From an uncultured Saprospiraceae bacterium (GTDB taxonomy: Bacteria > Bacteroidota > Bacteroidia > Chitinophagales > Saprospiraceae): 64,000 nt of DNA. The DNA is taken from contig CAJQRD010000016.1 in the NCBI GenBank assembly GCA_905480605.1, positions 169,992-233,991 of the forward strand, read 5' to 3'. Under the pieces are notes generated by a model. That model was not told where the DNA came from, searched no databases, and saw nothing but the letters and a program-made list of their open reading frames with translations. Of the stretch, positions 1-11,076 are shown in pieces. Made by a program: the position numbers and the translations under genes. Each line of letters begins with the position of its first letter. The first letter of the stretch is position 1.

Positions 1-1034
1 AAGATATCACTCAATGATTTCAAAGAACGTCCACCTTCAGCTTTTACAGCATTGGATTTTCTTGAGTTATCAAAAAGTGAATCCACAGCTTCTTGAAGCA
101 TTCTCTTCTCATTTCTAAGAATTACTTCAGGAGCTTTAATTTCCAATAATCTTTTCAATCTGTTGTTTCTGATAATAACTCTTCTGTATAAGTCATTCAA
201 ATCAGAACTTGCAAATCTACCACCATCTAAAGGAACCAAAGGCCTCAGTTCTGGTGGGATAACTGGAAGGTATTGAATAATAGCCCACTCAGGTCTATTG
301 TCAATTCTCTTTTGTCCATCACGAAAAGCTTCAACAACTCGTAATCTTTTAAGTGCCTCAGACTTTCTTTGTTGTGACGTTTCATTAGCTGCTTGATGTC
401 TTAACTGGTAAGACAACTCTTCTAACTGCAATCTTTCAAGTAGATCTCTTACCGCCTCAGCACCCATCTTTGCGATGAATTTTTGAGGATCAGTATCATC
501 TAACTGTTGATTACCTTCAGGAAGGGTATCTAGTATTTCAAAATACTCTTCTTCAGTATATAGTTCTTTAACTTCAATTTCCCCTTCCTTTACACCAGGT
601 TGGATGACTGCATATCTTTCATAATAAATGATAGACTCTAATTTCTTAGAAGACAATCCCAATAGGTAACCAATTTTATTTGGAAGAGATTTAAAGAACC
701 AAATGTGAACTACAGGAACAACCAATTTGATGTGACCCATTCTTTCACGTCGTACCTTCTTCTCCGTTACTTCTACTCCACATCTATCACAAACAATACC
801 TTTATATCTGATCCTTTTGTACTTACCACAGTAACATTCATAATCTTTAACGGGACCAAAAATACGCTCACAAAAGAGACCATCTCTTTCTGGCTTATAA
901 GTCCTATAGTTAATCGTTTCGGGTTTAAGAACTTCTCCAAAAGATCTTTCTAGAATGTCATCCGGAGATGTCAAACAGATTGTGATCGTATCAAAATTCT
1001 TAGTATTTAGTTCATTCTTTCGTTTGAAAGGCAT
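1..1034 (-). CDS. rpoC: DNA-directed RNA polymerase subunit beta' (N-terminal part)
   Basis: This is the largest catalytic subunit of RNA polymerase. About 344 codons are visible; the rest lies beyond the left edge. The start is the ATG at 1034, giving MPFKRKNEL, followed by the family's opening block [13 protein letters not shown] segment and [17 protein letters not shown] zinc-binding module is visible near residues 65-90 (CYC, then CDRCGVEV). The RPB1 clamp segment [16 protein letters not shown] and the following [17 protein letters not shown] motif are intact. The gene lies 60 bases downstream of rpoB in the same orientation, as in nearly all bacteria. The active-site NADFDGD motif is not in the window. 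Confidence 0.97.
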   Translation of the reverse strand, partial: MPFKRKNELNTKNFDTITICLTSPDDILERSFGEVLKPETINYRTYKPERDGLFCERIFGPVKDYECYCGKYKRIRYKGIVCDRCGVEVTEKKVRRERMGHIKLVVPVVHIWFFKSLPNKIGYLLGLSSKKLESIIYYERYAVIQPGVKEGEIEVKELYTEEEYFEILDTLPEGNQQLDDTDPQKFIAKMGAEAVRDLLERLQLEELSYQLRHQAANETSQQRKSEALKRLRVVEAFRDGQKRIDNRPEWAIIQYLPVIPPELRPLVPLDGGRFASSDLNDLYRRVIIRNNRLKRLLEIKAPEVILRNEKRMLQEAVDSLFDNSRKSNAVKAEGGRSLKSLSDI

Positions 1035-1094
1035 ATGCTAAATTTTATGTGGATATTAATTATATTAAAAAACGCTATTCGAAAAATACATTCG

Positions 1095-4000
1095 TTAGTC
1101 AAACTTGATATCAAGTGCTAAACCTCTTAATTCATGAATCAATACATTAAATGATTCTGGAATACCTGGTTCAGGAAGGTTGTCACCTTTAACAATAGCT
1201 TCATAAGCTTTTGCTCTACCTAATATATCATCTGACTTAATCGTCAATAATTCTCTAAGAATGTTTGATGCTCCAAATGCTTCAAGAGCCCAAACCTCCA
1301 TTTCACCAAATCTCTGACCACCAAACTGTGCTTTACCACCTAAAGGTTGTTGAGTAATTAATGAGTAAGGTCCGATTGATCTTGCGTGCATCTTATCATC
1401 AACCATGTGAGAAAGTTTAAGCATGTAGATAATACCAACAGTTGCCTCTTGGTGGAATCTATCTCCAGTCTCACCATCATATAGATATGTTTGGCCTAAC
1501 GATGGAAGATCTGCTTTTTTCACATATTCATCAATCTCTTCTAATGATGCACCATCGAAAATTGGAGTTGCGAATTTCATTCCCAATTTCTGTCCAGCCC
1601 AACCTAAAACAGTTTCAAAAATCTGTCCCAAGTTCATCCTTGAAGGTACACCCAATGGATTTAATACAATATCAACTGGTGTTCCATCTGCTAAGAAAGG
1701 CATATCTTCTTGTCTTACAATTCTAGATACAATTCCCTTATTACCATGACGTCCAGCCAACTTATCACCTACTTTTAGTTTTCTCTTTTTAGCCAAATAA
1801 ACTTTAGCCAATTTAAGAACTCCTGCAGGAAGTTCATCTCCAATTGAGATATTGAATTTCTCTCTTTTATATCTACCAACTTCAGCATTTACTTTAATGC
1901 TGTAGTTGTGTAAGAGTGTTGCAATTAATTTATTAGAATCACCATCTTTTGACCAATTAGAAAAATCAACTTGTGAGTAATCTAATTCTTTTAGCACTTT
2001 CGTGGAGAACTTAGCGCCTTTAGGCACCAATTCTTCATTGTAAATACTCTTTACGCCATCAGACACTTTTGACTTAAGAATCAATAAAAGTTTATCAATC
2101 AATGTAGTTCTCAACTCGTTAAGCGAAACCGCATGTGAGTCTTCTAATTTCGATAACAATTCCTTTTCCTGAATCTTTTGGAATTTATCTTTTTTAGCTC
2201 TTGCAAATAACTTCTTATCAATGATAATACCCTTCGTTGATGGAGGTGCTTTTAATGATGCATCTTTTACATCACCTGCTTTATCACCGAAGATAGCTCG
2301 TAAAAGTTTTTCTTCTGGTGTTGGATCAGACTCCCCTTTCGGAGTAATTTTACCAATTAAAATATCACCTTCTTTAACCCAAGCTCCTAATCGAATAATA
2401 CCATTCTCATCAAGATCTTTGGTCGCATCCTCACTTACGTTTGGAATATCATTTGTCAATTCTTCTTCTCCTAATTTTGTATCACGAACTTCTAATTCGT
2501 AACTAACAATATGAAGCGAAGTAAAGATATCTTCTCTTACCACCCTTTCAGAAAGCACAATTGCATCCTCAAAGTTGTATCCTTTCCAAGGCATGAATGA
2601 AACCAATAGGTTTTGACCTAATGCCAATTCACCTTTTTCGGTTGCATAACCATCTGATAGCAAAGTACCTTTTTCAACTCTATCGCCTTTACTAACAATA
2701 GGCTTCAAGTTAATTGTAGACCCTTGGTTAGTTCTTTTGAATTTAGTCAAATTATAAGTCTTGACATTACTTTCAAAAGAAACCAACTCATCAGTATCAG
2801 ATCTATCATATTCAATAACCACTTTCTCAGCATCAACGTATTTTACTACACCTTCACCTTCTGCATTAATTAATATTCTAGAATCACTTGCTACTTTTGA
2901 TTCAATACCTGTACCTACAATTGGCGAACGTGGTTTTACAAGCGGTACCGCCTGACGTTGCATGTTCGATCCCATCAAGGCTCTGTTGGCATCATCATTT
3001 TCTAAGAAAGGAATCAATGATGCTGAAACACCTACAATTTGATTTGGTGCCACATCCATATATTCGATCTCACTAGGTTGAAGAACAGGAAAATCACCAT
3101 GCTCTCTACACTTAATACGATCGTTAACAAAAGCACCGGTTTCAGAAATTACAGCATTGGCTTGAGCAATCTTTTTGTAATCCTCTCCTTCAGCACTTAA
3201 GTATTCAATTTTAGCTTTCAGATCTACTTTACCAGCTTTTACATTTCTGTATGGTGTTTCTAAGAATCCCATTTTATTAACCTTCGCAAATACACAAAGC
3301 GTTGAAATCAAACCAATGTTTGGTCCCTCCGGTGTTTCAATAGTACAAAGTCTACCGTAATGCGAATAGTGAACATCTCTTACCTCGAAACCAGCTCTTT
3401 CCCTAGATAAACCACCTGGACCTAAAGCTGAAATTCTTCTCTTATGAGTAATCTCAGATAATGGATTTGTTTGATCCAAAAATTGAGACAATTGAGATGT
3501 TCCAAAAAATGAATTAATAACTGAAGATAATGTTCTTGCATTGATCAAATCAATTGGAGTAAATACTTCGTTATCTCTAACGTTCATTCTCTCTCTAATT
3601 GTTCTTGCCATTCTTGCAAGTCCAACACCGAATTGACCATAAAGCTGCTCACCTACAGTTTTAACACGTCTATTGCTTAGGTGATCAATATCATCAAGCT
3701 CAGCTTTTTGATTGATCAAATCAACAATATATTTTATAATTGAAATGATGTCATCTTTAGTTAAAACCAAAGTTGCTTCATCAATATCTAATTCTAATTT
3801 TCTATTGATCTTATAACGACCAACTTCCCCCAAATTATATCTCTTATCAGAGAAGAATAATTTGTCTATAATCCCTCTTGCCGTTTCTTCATCGGGTGGG
3901 TCTGTTCCTCTTAATTGTCTATAGATTTGAGTAACAGCCTCTAATTCAGAAGAAGCAGGATCTTTTTGAAGTGTTTGGTAGATTATGCTAAAATCTTTAG

Positions 4001-4922
4001 CATCTTCTCCCTTTCTTTCTTTTTGAAGAATGATTGTATCAATATCAGACTCTTGTATAAGTTTGATATTTTCCTCATCCAAAGTATCATCTCTTTCAAG
4101 AATAATTTCATTACGCTCAATAGTAACAACTTCACCTGTATCTTCATCAACGAAATCCTCATTCCATTTCTTCAAGACACGTGCCGCAAGTTTTCTACCA
4201 ATTGCCTTTTTTAGACTTTTTGAGTCAGCTTTGATTTCTTCAGAAAGTCCAAATATCTCAAGGATATCTTTATCAGAATCATAACCAATTGCTCTTAATA
4301 AAGTCGTTACAGGGAATTTTTTCTTTCTATCAATATATGCAAACATCACATTATTGATATCAGTGGTAAATTCCATCCAAGCACCCTTAAAAGGAATTAC
4401 TCTTGCTGAGTAAATTTTAGAGCCGTTAGGGTGAAAGTTTAAACTGAAAAATACTCCTGGAGATCTATGTAGTTGAGAAACAACAACTCTTTCTGCACCA
4501 TTAATAACAAAAGTACCTTTAGGAGTCATATACGGAATATTACCTAAAAATACATCTTGAACAATAGTTTGAAAATCTACGTGTTCTTCATCATTACATG
4601 ATAATCTTAATTTTGCTTTTAGAGGAACGCTATACGTCAAACCTCTTTCCATACATTCTGCGATGCTGTATCGTGGAGGATCTATATAATAGTCCAAGAA
4701 CTCAAGAACGAAAATATTTCTTGCATCAGTAATTGGAAAATTTTCTTGGAATACATTAAACAAACCTTCGTTTCCACGATTTTCAGGGGTCGTTTCTAAT
4801 TGAAAGAACTCTTGAAAAGATTTGATTTGTATTTCAAGTAAATCCGGATAATCATCAGCTAACTTAGCTTTTCCGAAATTGTGTCTTGCTTTGGTTTGTG
4901 CCACTACACTTGCTTGAGCCAT
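1095..4922 (-). CDS. rpoB: DNA-directed RNA polymerase subunit beta
   Basis: This is the second catalytic subunit of RNA polymerase, 1275 residues from the chosen start. The reading frame is open to 5006, but ATG at 4922 ([19 protein letters not shown]) matches the usual Bacteroidota start; the 28 extra upstream codons lie in the rplL-rpoB spacer. The rifampicin-pocket region [20 protein letters not shown] is present, followed by [20 protein letters not shown]. The C-terminal end ([20 protein letters not shown]) is complete. It is preceded by rplL and followed by rpoC. A strong palindrome in the 149-base spacer upstream may tune its expression relative to the ribosomal proteins. Confidence 0.98.
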   Translation of the reverse strand: MAQASVVAQTKARHNFGKAKLADDYPDLLEIQIKSFQEFFQLETTPENRGNEGLFNVFQENFPITDARNIFVLEFLDYYIDPPRYSIAECMERGLTYSVPLKAKLRLSCNDEEHVDFQTIVQDVFLGNIPYMTPKGTFVINGAERVVVSQLHRSPGVFFSLNFHPNGSKIYSARVIPFKGAWMEFTTDINNVMFAYIDRKKKFPVTTLLRAIGYDSDKDILEIFGLSEEIKADSKSLKKAIGRKLAARVLKKWNEDFVDEDTGEVVTIERNEIILERDDTLDEENIKLIQESDIDTIILQKERKGEDAKDFSIIYQTLQKDPASSELEAVTQIYRQLRGTDPPDEETARGIIDKLFFSDKRYNLGEVGRYKINRKLELDIDEATLVLTKDDIISIIKYIVDLINQKAELDDIDHLSNRRVKTVGEQLYGQFGVGLARMARTIRERMNVRDNEVFTPIDLINARTLSSVINSFFGTSQLSQFLDQTNPLSEITHKRRISALGPGGLSRERAGFEVRDVHYSHYGRLCTIETPEGPNIGLISTLCVFAKVNKMGFLETPYRNVKAGKVDLKAKIEYLSAEGEDYKKIAQANAVISETGAFVNDRIKCREHGDFPVLQPSEIEYMDVAPNQIVGVSASLIPFLENDDANRALMGSNMQRQAVPLVKPRSPIVGTGIESKVASDSRILINAEGEGVVKYVDAEKVVIEYDRSDTDELVSFESNVKTYNLTKFKRTNQGSTINLKPIVSKGDRVEKGTLLSDGYATEKGELALGQNLLVSFMPWKGYNFEDAIVLSERVVREDIFTSLHIVSYELEVRDTKLGEEELTNDIPNVSEDATKDLDENGIIRLGAWVKEGDILIGKITPKGESDPTPEEKLLRAIFGDKAGDVKDASLKAPPSTKGIIIDKKLFARAKKDKFQKIQEKELLSKLEDSHAVSLNELRTTLIDKLLLILKSKVSDGVKSIYNEELVPKGAKFSTKVLKELDYSQVDFSNWSKDGDSNKLIATLLHNYSIKVNAEVGRYKREKFNISIGDELPAGVLKLAKVYLAKKRKLKVGDKLAGRHGNKGIVSRIVRQEDMPFLADGTPVDIVLNPLGVPSRMNLGQIFETVLGWAGQKLGMKFATPIFDGASLEEIDEYVKKADLPSLGQTYLYDGETGDRFHQEATVGIIYMLKLSHMVDDKMHARSIGPYSLITQQPLGGKAQFGGQRFGEMEVWALEAFGASNILRELLTIKSDDILGRAKAYEAIVKGDNLPEPGIPESFNVLIHELRGLALDIKFD

Positions 4923-4990
4923 TGAATAGTTTTTAACTATTAAGTAAATACAAAAACTTAGATCAAAATCAGTTACTAGAAAATAGGTAT

Positions 4991-5020
4991 AGCTTAGCCA
5001 TTGCATGCAATGACTAAGCT
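4991..5020 (-). promoter_or_regulatory. rplL-rpoB spacer hairpin (attenuator or processing site)
   Basis: A 30-base palindrome with a single mismatched pair lies between rplL and rpoB; its arms read AGCTTAG(T)CATTG and CAATG(G)CTAAGCT. No U-run follows directly, so a simple intrinsic terminator is unlikely. In E. coli the same spacer carries an attenuator and an RNase III site; a comparable role here is inference. Confidence 0.6.
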
Positions 5021-5071
5021 TAACTTATTTCTTATAGCAATAAGAACTTATGTTCATAAACTGCTGTGACG

Positions 5072-5449
5072 TTACTTTAATTCAACGTCAGCACCAGCAG
5101 CTTCTAAAGCAGTTTTTATTGATTCTGCTTCGTCTTTAGCAACACCTTCTTTGATAGCAGCAGGTGCGCTGTCAACAAGTGCTTTTGCCTCTTTAAGTCC
5201 AAGACCTAAAAGATTCTTAACTTCTTTTACTACTGCTAATTTAGCTGCACCAGCTGAATTTAGCATAATTGCAAATTCAGTTTGTTCAGCTGCTTCACCA
5301 GCTCCGCCACCAGCGGGTCCAGCAGCAACAGCAACAGCTGCAGCAGCAGGTTCGATGCCATACTCTTCTTTTAGAATTTCAGCTAATTCATTAACCTCTT
5401 TAACTGTAAGGTTTACCAATTGATCTGCGATTGACTTTATGTCTGCCAT
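5072..5449 (-). CDS. rplL: 50S ribosomal protein L7/L12
   Basis: This stalk protein forms multimers on L10 and recruits translation factors to the ribosome. It has 125 residues, the usual length. The N-terminal dimerisation region ([19 protein letters not shown]) is followed by an Ala/Gly-rich hinge at about residues 34-54 and the C-terminal factor-binding domain with [17 protein letters not shown]. It follows rplJ by 76 bases in the same operon. Start ATG 5449 is unambiguous. Confidence 0.98.
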   Translation of the reverse strand: MADIKSIADQLVNLTVKEVNELAEILKEEYGIEPAAAAVAVAAGPAGGGAGEAAEQTEFAIMLNSAGAAKLAVVKEVKNLLGLGLKEAKALVDSAPAAIKEGVAKDEAESIKTALEAAGADVELK

Positions 5450-5525
5450 GATAATAGTTTTAATATATATTTTAAATAATTACATCAATAAAAATAAAGA
5501 TGCGATTAGCTTGGAAGCCAAATTT

Positions 5526-6056
5526 TTATTCTCCTCTTTCCTGGAGAGTTTTAACCAATCCTGCAATTGTAGATCCACTCGACTTAAGAGCTGAAATAAC
5601 ATTCTTAGCAGGCGATTGAAGAAGCATAATTACATCTCCGATCAATTCTTCTTTTGATTTTAGTGCTGCTAGTACATCAACAGAATCATCACCTAGATAC
5701 ACACTTGCATCTATGTATGCTGCTTTCAATACAGGTTTATCAAAAGATTTTCTAAATTCTTTAATTACTTTTGCTGGAGTATTTGCCACACTTGTAAACA
5801 TCAATGATGTTGGTCCAGCTAATGCTTGGTATAAATCTCCATACCCAGCTTCTTCACCACCAGCAGCTTCTAAAGCTTTTTTTACTAACGTATTTTTAAC
5901 AACACGCATTTCAATATCTTTTTCGAAGCATAGTCCTCGGAATTTGTTGATTTGTTCAACATTCAATTCTGAAGAATCCGTTATGTAGAAGAAAGATGAA
6001 TCCTTAAATTTTTGAGTCAATTCATCAATCACCACAGTTTTTTGATCTCTAGTCAT
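5526..6056 (-). CDS. rplJ: 50S ribosomal protein L10
   Basis: L10 anchors L7/L12 dimers to 23S rRNA at the stalk base and in many bacteria represses its own operon. It has 176 residues. The globular domain (TRDQKTVVIDELTQKFKDSS, then RVVKNTLVKKALE) is followed by the C-terminal helix (SALKSSGSTIAGLVKTLQE) that would bind L7/L12. It sits 21 bases after rplA. No clear L10 leader structure was recognised in that short spacer. Confidence 0.97.
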   Translation of the reverse strand: MTRDQKTVVIDELTQKFKDSSFFYITDSSELNVEQINKFRGLCFEKDIEMRVVKNTLVKKALEAAGGEEAGYGDLYQALAGPTSLMFTSVANTPAKVIKEFRKSFDKPVLKAAYIDASVYLGDDSVDVLAALKSKEELIGDVIMLLQSPAKNVISALKSSGSTIAGLVKTLQERGE

Positions 6057-6077
6057 TTTTTTTCGCTTTAATAGTGA

Positions 6078-6767
6078 TTAACCAATTGATTTAATATCTA
6101 ATTTAATACCTGGACTCATAGTAGATGCAACACTTAATGTCTGCATATAAATACCTTTAGCAGAAGAAGGTTTTAATTTATTAACCATAGTTAATAATTC
6201 TCTAGCGTTTTCTTCTAATTTATCACTACTAAATGAAACACGTCCTACTGTACTGTGAATAATTCCATATTTATCAACACGGAAAGTGATTTTACCACCC
6301 TTAACATCTTTAACAGCGTTTCCTACATTCGGTGTTACTGTACCAGACTTAGGGTTTGGCATTAATCCTCTTGGACCTAGAATACGACCTACTCTACCTA
6401 CTTGCGCCATAACATTTGGAGCAGCGATAATAACGTCGATATCAGTCCATCCTTGTTGTATTTTTAAAACATACTCATCTAGTCCAACATAATCAGCTCC
6501 TGCAGCCTTTGCTTCTTCCTCCTTATCTGGAGTACAAAGGACAAGAACCTTTTTAGTTTTACCAGTTCCGTGTGGAAGAGTAACTGTTCCTCTAATAGCT
6601 TGATCAGCTTTACGAGGGTCCACACCTAGCTTGATGTGGAGGTCAACTGAAGCATCAAATTTTGCAGTGTTGACTTCTTTGACAAGTGCCATACCGTCAC
6701 CCAAAGAGTATAACTTCTCAGGTTCTACCTTGGCATTGGCAACTTTTCTTTTTTTAGTAATTCCCAT
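6078..6767 (-). CDS. rplA: 50S ribosomal protein L1
   Basis: L1 binds 23S rRNA at the mobile L1 stalk and helps release deacylated tRNA. It has 229 residues, normal for the family. Diagnostic segments are [20 protein letters not shown] near residue 43 and [20 protein letters not shown] near residue 125. It follows rplK by 62 bases in the conserved order K-A-J-L. Confidence 0.98.
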   Translation of the reverse strand: MGITKKRKVANAKVEPEKLYSLGDGMALVKEVNTAKFDASVDLHIKLGVDPRKADQAIRGTVTLPHGTGKTKKVLVLCTPDKEEEAKAAGADYVGLDEYVLKIQQGWTDIDVIIAAPNVMAQVGRVGRILGPRGLMPNPKSGTVTPNVGNAVKDVKGGKITFRVDKYGIIHSTVGRVSFSSDKLEENARELLTMVNKLKPSSAKGIYMQTLSVASTMSPGIKLDIKSIG

Positions 6768-6829
6768 AATTTAAGGTTTTAGCGTCTTAATCGACTCCCT
6801 TTTAAAAAATAATTTCTATTAAGATAGGC

Positions 6830-7273
6830 TTATGCTTCCCAAGGGGCTGCGCCATTAACTACCAATCCCATGCTTCTAGCTGTACCTGCGATCATTTTCA
6901 TTGCAGATTCAATTTTGTTAGCATTTAAATCAGCCATTTTATCTTCTGCTATGACTTTAACTTGATCCCAAGAAACAGTTCCAACTTTATTTCTGTTAGA
7001 TTCTGGAGATCCCTTCTTAAGTTTTGCCGCTTCTAACAACTGCACAGCAGCTGGAGAAGTCTTAATTACGAAATCAAAAGATTTATCTTTAAAAACAGTA
7101 ACAACTACAGGTAAAATTTTACCTCTAGAATCTTCTGTTTTTGCATTAAACCTTTTGCAAAATTCCATAATGTTAACACCTTTTGCACCTAATGCAGGTC
7201 CAACTGGTGGTGATGGATTAGCAGCTCCACCTTTAACTTGTAATTTTATAAAACCTTCTATTTCCTTGGCCAT
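6830..7273 (-). CDS. rplK: 50S ribosomal protein L11
   Basis: L11 forms the GTPase-associated centre with 23S rRNA and L10. It has 147 residues. The N-terminal domain shows [20 protein letters not shown] followed by [16 protein letters not shown], and the C-terminal RNA-binding domain ends in the family's [10 protein letters not shown]. It lies 19 bases downstream of nusG, which it follows in most bacteria. Confidence 0.98.
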   Translation of the reverse strand: MAKEIEGFIKLQVKGGAANPSPPVGPALGAKGVNIMEFCKRFNAKTEDSRGKILPVVVTVFKDKSFDFVIKTSPAAVQLLEAAKLKKGSPESNRNKVGTVSWDQVKVIAEDKMADLNANKIESAMKMIAGTARSMGLVVNGAAPWEA

Positions 7274-7292
7274 AATAAATTATTATAAAAGC

Positions 7293-7838
7293 TTATTGTT
7301 TTTCTACTTGCATGAAATTAAGTTCAACTTCTGTACCTCTTCCAAAGATCTTAACGATAATTTTAAGTTTCTTTTTCTCCTCGTTGACTTCTTTGATATC
7401 ACCAACAAAGTCATTGAATGGACCATCAATAATTTTGATAGTTTCTCCAACAAGGAAAGGTTCAAGCATTGACTCACCTACTTCCTGAGACTCATCAACT
7501 TTACCTAACATTCTGTTAGCTTCTGATTGACGCATAGGAATAGGATTTGTTTTTCCCAAGAAATGAATAACATTTGGCACATTAGTAATTGCCTGTATCA
7601 TTTCGCCTGAAAATTTTGATGGGAAGGCTTCAATAAGAATATATCCTGGAAGGATGTTTCTTTCCAGTATTACTTTTTTCCCACTTCTGATTTTATAAAC
7701 CTTTTCAGTAGGAACTAGAACTTGAGTTACAAAGTCATTCCATTTTTTCCTTTGTAATTCTAACTCTATATATTCTTTAATCTTCTTCTCTTTTCCGCTA
7801 ATTACACGAAGTGAGTACCATCTAGTTTCTTCAGACAT
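7293..7838 (-). CDS. nusG: Transcription termination/antitermination protein NusG
   Basis: NusG binds the RNA polymerase clamp and couples transcription to Rho or to the ribosome. It has 181 residues. The NGN domain begins with RWYSLRVISGKEKKIKEYIE and contains LPGYILIEA and VIHFLG. The C-terminal KOW domain starts at GETIKIIDGPFNDFVGDIKE. It sits 34 bases after secE and directly before rplK, the normal arrangement. Confidence 0.97.
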   Translation of the reverse strand: MSEETRWYSLRVISGKEKKIKEYIELELQRKKWNDFVTQVLVPTEKVYKIRSGKKVILERNILPGYILIEAFPSKFSGEMIQAITNVPNVIHFLGKTNPIPMRQSEANRMLGKVDESQEVGESMLEPFLVGETIKIIDGPFNDFVGDIKEVNEEKKKLKIIVKIFGRGTEVELNFMQVEKQ

Positions 7839-7872
7839 CTGAGAATTTATCCAGTGATTAAATAAAATTTAA

Positions 7873-8061
7873 TTACATATTATACAATGATGTAAGCACC
7901 CACTTTGAGGCAACATCCATCAAAAATATAATCAATGATAAAATGATGGTCCCAATAATAACCAATTTGGCACTAGAGAACAGACTAGCCCATGTAGGCC
8001 AAGTTACCTTATGAATTAATTCATTGTAACTTTCTTTTACATAAAGTACTATATCATTCAT
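7873..8061 (-). CDS. secE: Preprotein translocase subunit SecE
   Basis: SecE is the small essential clamp subunit of the SecYEG channel in the inner membrane. It has 62 residues, typical of the short single-span form in Bacteroidota. An amphipathic N-terminal helix ends in the conserved ELIHKVTWPTW motif, followed by one transmembrane segment (about residues 32-53). It lies between tRNA-Trp and nusG, which is diagnostic for such a short gene. Confidence 0.95.
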   Translation of the reverse strand: MNDIVLYVKESYNELIHKVTWPTWASLFSSAKLVIIGTIILSLIIFLMDVASKWVLTSLYNM

Positions 8062-8076
8062 ATCTTTCTTTTATAG

Positions 8077-8149
8077 CAGGGGAGACAGGAATCGAACCCG
8101 CAGCCCCCGGTTTTGGAGACCGGTGCTCTACCAATTGAGCTACTCCCCT
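8077..8149 (-). tRNA. tRNA-Trp (anticodon CCA)
   Basis: A 73-nt cloverleaf reads on the minus strand. The acceptor stem is AGGGGAG/CTCCCCT with discriminator G, and the anticodon loop CTCCAAA gives anticodon CCA. The T arm has GGTTCGATTCC. The 3' CCA is not encoded. It lies between tuf and secE, as in most Bacteroidota. Confidence 0.97.
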
Positions 8150-8176
8150 ATATTTAAAAACGTTTATAAAGCAGAA

Positions 8177-8206
8177 AATTAAGCACCCGAAACCGAGTGC
8201 TTAATT
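8177..8206 (-). terminator. Hairpin after tuf
   Basis: A 13-bp stem with one G-U pair (minus-strand arms AATTAAGCACTCG and CGGGTGCTTAATT) closes a GTTT loop 31 bases after the tuf stop. It is followed by a short U-rich run. It could terminate part of the tuf transcripts before tRNA-Trp-secE. Confidence 0.6.
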
Positions 8207-8236
8207 CCTTAATATAATCTGTTTATAAATAACTTC

Positions 8237-9433
<1,197 letters not shown>

Positions 9434-9491
9434 TATTTAAGTATTTTAAAAGTTATATTTACTAAACAAATTAAATCCTAATTATATTTAG

Positions 9492-9564
9492 AGCCAATGA
9501 CTGGACTTGAACCAGCGACCCCCTCCTTACCATGGAGGTGCTCTACCAACTGAGCTACATTGGC
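9492..9564 (-). tRNA. tRNA-Thr (anticodon GGT)
   Basis: This is a 73-nt cloverleaf on the minus strand with acceptor GCCAATG/CATTGGC and discriminator T. The anticodon stem CCTCC/GGAGG closes the loop ATGGTAA, giving anticodon GGT. The 3' CCA is not encoded. It is the last tRNA before tuf. Confidence 0.96.
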
Positions 9565-9594
9565 ATCTTACAATGCTTTAAGTAGTTCTAAAAG

Positions 9595-9667
9595 AGCGGA
9601 AGACGAGACTCGAACCCGCGACCCTCAGCTTGGAAGGCTGATGCTCTACCAACTGAGCTACTTCCGC
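9595..9667 (-). tRNA. tRNA-Gly (anticodon TCC)
   Basis: This is a 73-nt cloverleaf with acceptor GCGGAAG/CTTCCGC and discriminator T. The anticodon stem TCAGC/GCTGA closes the loop CTTCCAA, giving anticodon TCC. The 3' CCA is not encoded. Confidence 0.96.
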
Positions 9668-9702
9668 TTATTTCTCTTTATTTTTACAACCGAATAAAAG
9701 TG

Positions 9703-9784
9703 TGGGGGTGGTAGGAATCGAACCTACTCAGCCTAAACATTGGATTTACAGTCCAACCCACCTCTCCAACTGTGGCGCACCCCC
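9703..9784 (-). tRNA. tRNA-Tyr (anticodon GTA)
   Basis: This is an 82-nt class II tRNA with a long variable arm. The acceptor is GGGGGTG/CACCCCC with discriminator A. The anticodon stem TTGGA/TCCAA closes CTGTAAA, giving anticodon GTA. Confidence 0.96.
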
Positions 9785-9809
9785 GTCCTATTCTTTCATA
9801 AAAACTGAG

Positions 9810-9883
9810 AGCCGATGGAGGGATTCGAACCCCCGACCCGCTGATTACAAATCAGCTGCTCTGGCCAACTGAGCTACATCGGC
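9810..9883 (-). tRNA. tRNA-Thr (anticodon TGT)
   Basis: This is a 74-nt cloverleaf with acceptor GCCGATG/CATCGGC and discriminator T. The anticodon stem GCTGA/TCAGC closes TTTGTAA, giving anticodon TGT. It is the first gene of the tRNA-tuf cluster in transcription order. Confidence 0.96.
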
Positions 9884-9920
9884 AAATATGTCAAAAAACA
9901 TGCTTTCTTAAAAGCGAATG

Positions 9921-9928
9921 CAAAAATA
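9921..9928 (-). promoter_or_regulatory. Candidate -7 box of the tRNA-tuf operon
   Basis: The minus strand reads TATTTTTG, matching the Bacteroidota -7 consensus TAnnTTTG, about 38 bases upstream of the first tRNA. No convincing -33 TTG at normal spacing was found, so the call rests on the -7 box and position. Confidence 0.4.
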
Positions 9929-10117
9929 GTCAATTTTTATATTTAAGTAAACCCTAAAGCAAAAAAATAAAATTTTTTTTAATCAACTCTGTTAACTGAG
10001 AAAACTAAGTCTCCTAATTAGATAACATTATATTGATTTACCCCCAATAGATACGTACTATATTTGCAAATGCACCAGTGAATACAAATATCATTCTTTC
10101 AAAAAATCAAGAATATT
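9929..10117. other. AT-rich spacer between tRNA cluster and recombinase gene
   Basis: No gene is visible. Many Bacteroidota carry a ribosome hibernation factor gene (hpf) at this point, but there is no room or frame for one. A plus-strand TATATTTG box occurs at 10059-10066 with TTG at 10033-10035, which could drive RNA antisense to the recombinase gene. Confidence 0.5.
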
Positions 10118-11032
10118 TTATACTTTAATTGACTTTGGATGCGCCTTCTTATAAACTTCCTTTAATTTTTCTATCGAATTGTGTGTATAAACCTGGGTTG
10201 CCGCTAAGCTTGAATGTCCTAAGAGCTCTTTTACTGCGTTTAAATCTGCTCCTTTATTCATAAGATGAGTAGCAAATGAATGCCTTAATATATGTGGTGA
10301 TTTCTTTTCTGCGGTTGTTACTGTTGATAAATATGAGGTAACTATGTTATATAAAGCTTTTGGATAGAACACTTTGCCTTTGGATGTTAAGAACAAAGCA
10401 TCATCACATGGCTTGTCTGCAAAATATGCGTTTCTCAAAGTGGTCCATGCCTTTAACTTGTCTATCATTTTAGAAGCTAAAGGAATGTATCGTTCTTTAC
10501 TCCCCTTCCCTAAGACCTTAATCATTTTATTGCTAGAATCAACATCTAAGTCCTTTAGTTTGATCAATTCACTGCGTCTCATACCTGTAGAATAAATCAA
10601 TTCAATAATCAATCTATTCCTAGTATCTTCAAAATTATTTAAAGGAATCGTGTCGAATAGTTTTTCTATTTGGCTTTCTAGAATGAAACTGGGAAGCCTT
10701 TTAGGAATTTTAGGGGTTATGACCTTTGCGGTAGGATTTGAATCTACAATCGTTTGCCTATGTAGAAAATTGAAAAAAGACCTTAACGTAGATACTTTTC
10801 GATTTATTGATTTTGCAGTTAGTTTGTTTTCAACAAGATCAACCATCCATGATCTAATGTGAATATGGGTTACACTCTCCCACTCTATCTGAGAATAAAT
10901 AGCTTTTATATATAAATTGAACTGTTTCAAATCAGTTTGGTATGACTTGATTGTATTTTCTGAATATCTCTTTTCATATTGAAGATATTCAATGAATTGC
11001 TTTAAACAAAGTTCTTTTGAATTACTGATAAG
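10118..11032 (-). CDS. Tyrosine recombinase XerC/XerD type, start unclear
   Basis: This is a tyrosine site-specific recombinase of the XerC/XerD group, which resolves chromosome dimers. The catalytic residues are visible: Arg in STGMRRSELIKL, HILRHSFATHLM (His-x-x-Arg), LGHSS and the nucleophile Tyr in AATQVYTH. The homologous N-terminal core-binding segment (QFIEYLQYEKRYSENTIKSY) lies upstream of the first permitted start, a TTG at 10930. In frame it extends back only to a TAG at 11033-11035, with no ATG, GTG or TTG before 10930. Nine codons above that TAG, ATG 11062 sits in the same frame. Either a rare start such as ATC/ATT is used or the gene carries an early amber stop. The position next to the tRNA-tuf block is conserved for xerC in Bacteroidota. 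Confidence 0.85.
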   Translation of the reverse strand, partial: LISNSKELCLKQFIEYLQYEKRYSENTIKSYQTDLKQFNLYIKAIYSQIEWESVTHIHIRSWMVDLVENKLTAKSINRKVSTLRSFFNFLHRQTIVDSNPTAKVITPKIPKRLPSFILESQIEKLFDTIPLNNFEDTRNRLIIELIYSTGMRRSELIKLKDLDVDSSNKMIKVLGKGSKERYIPLASKMIDKLKAWTTLRNAYFADKPCDDALFLTSKGKVFYPKALYNIVTSYLSTVTTAEKKSPHILRHSFATHLMNKGADLNAVKELLGHSSLAATQVYTHNSIEKLKEVYKKAHPKSIKV

Positions 11033-11076
11033 CTATTTTGGAATATGTAATGCAATAATCATACTAAGTTATTGCT

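Noticed and set aside
4923..5006. 28-residue N-terminal extension of rpoB
   Set aside because: It is non-homologous, overlaps the spacer hairpin, and ATG 4922 matches the family start.
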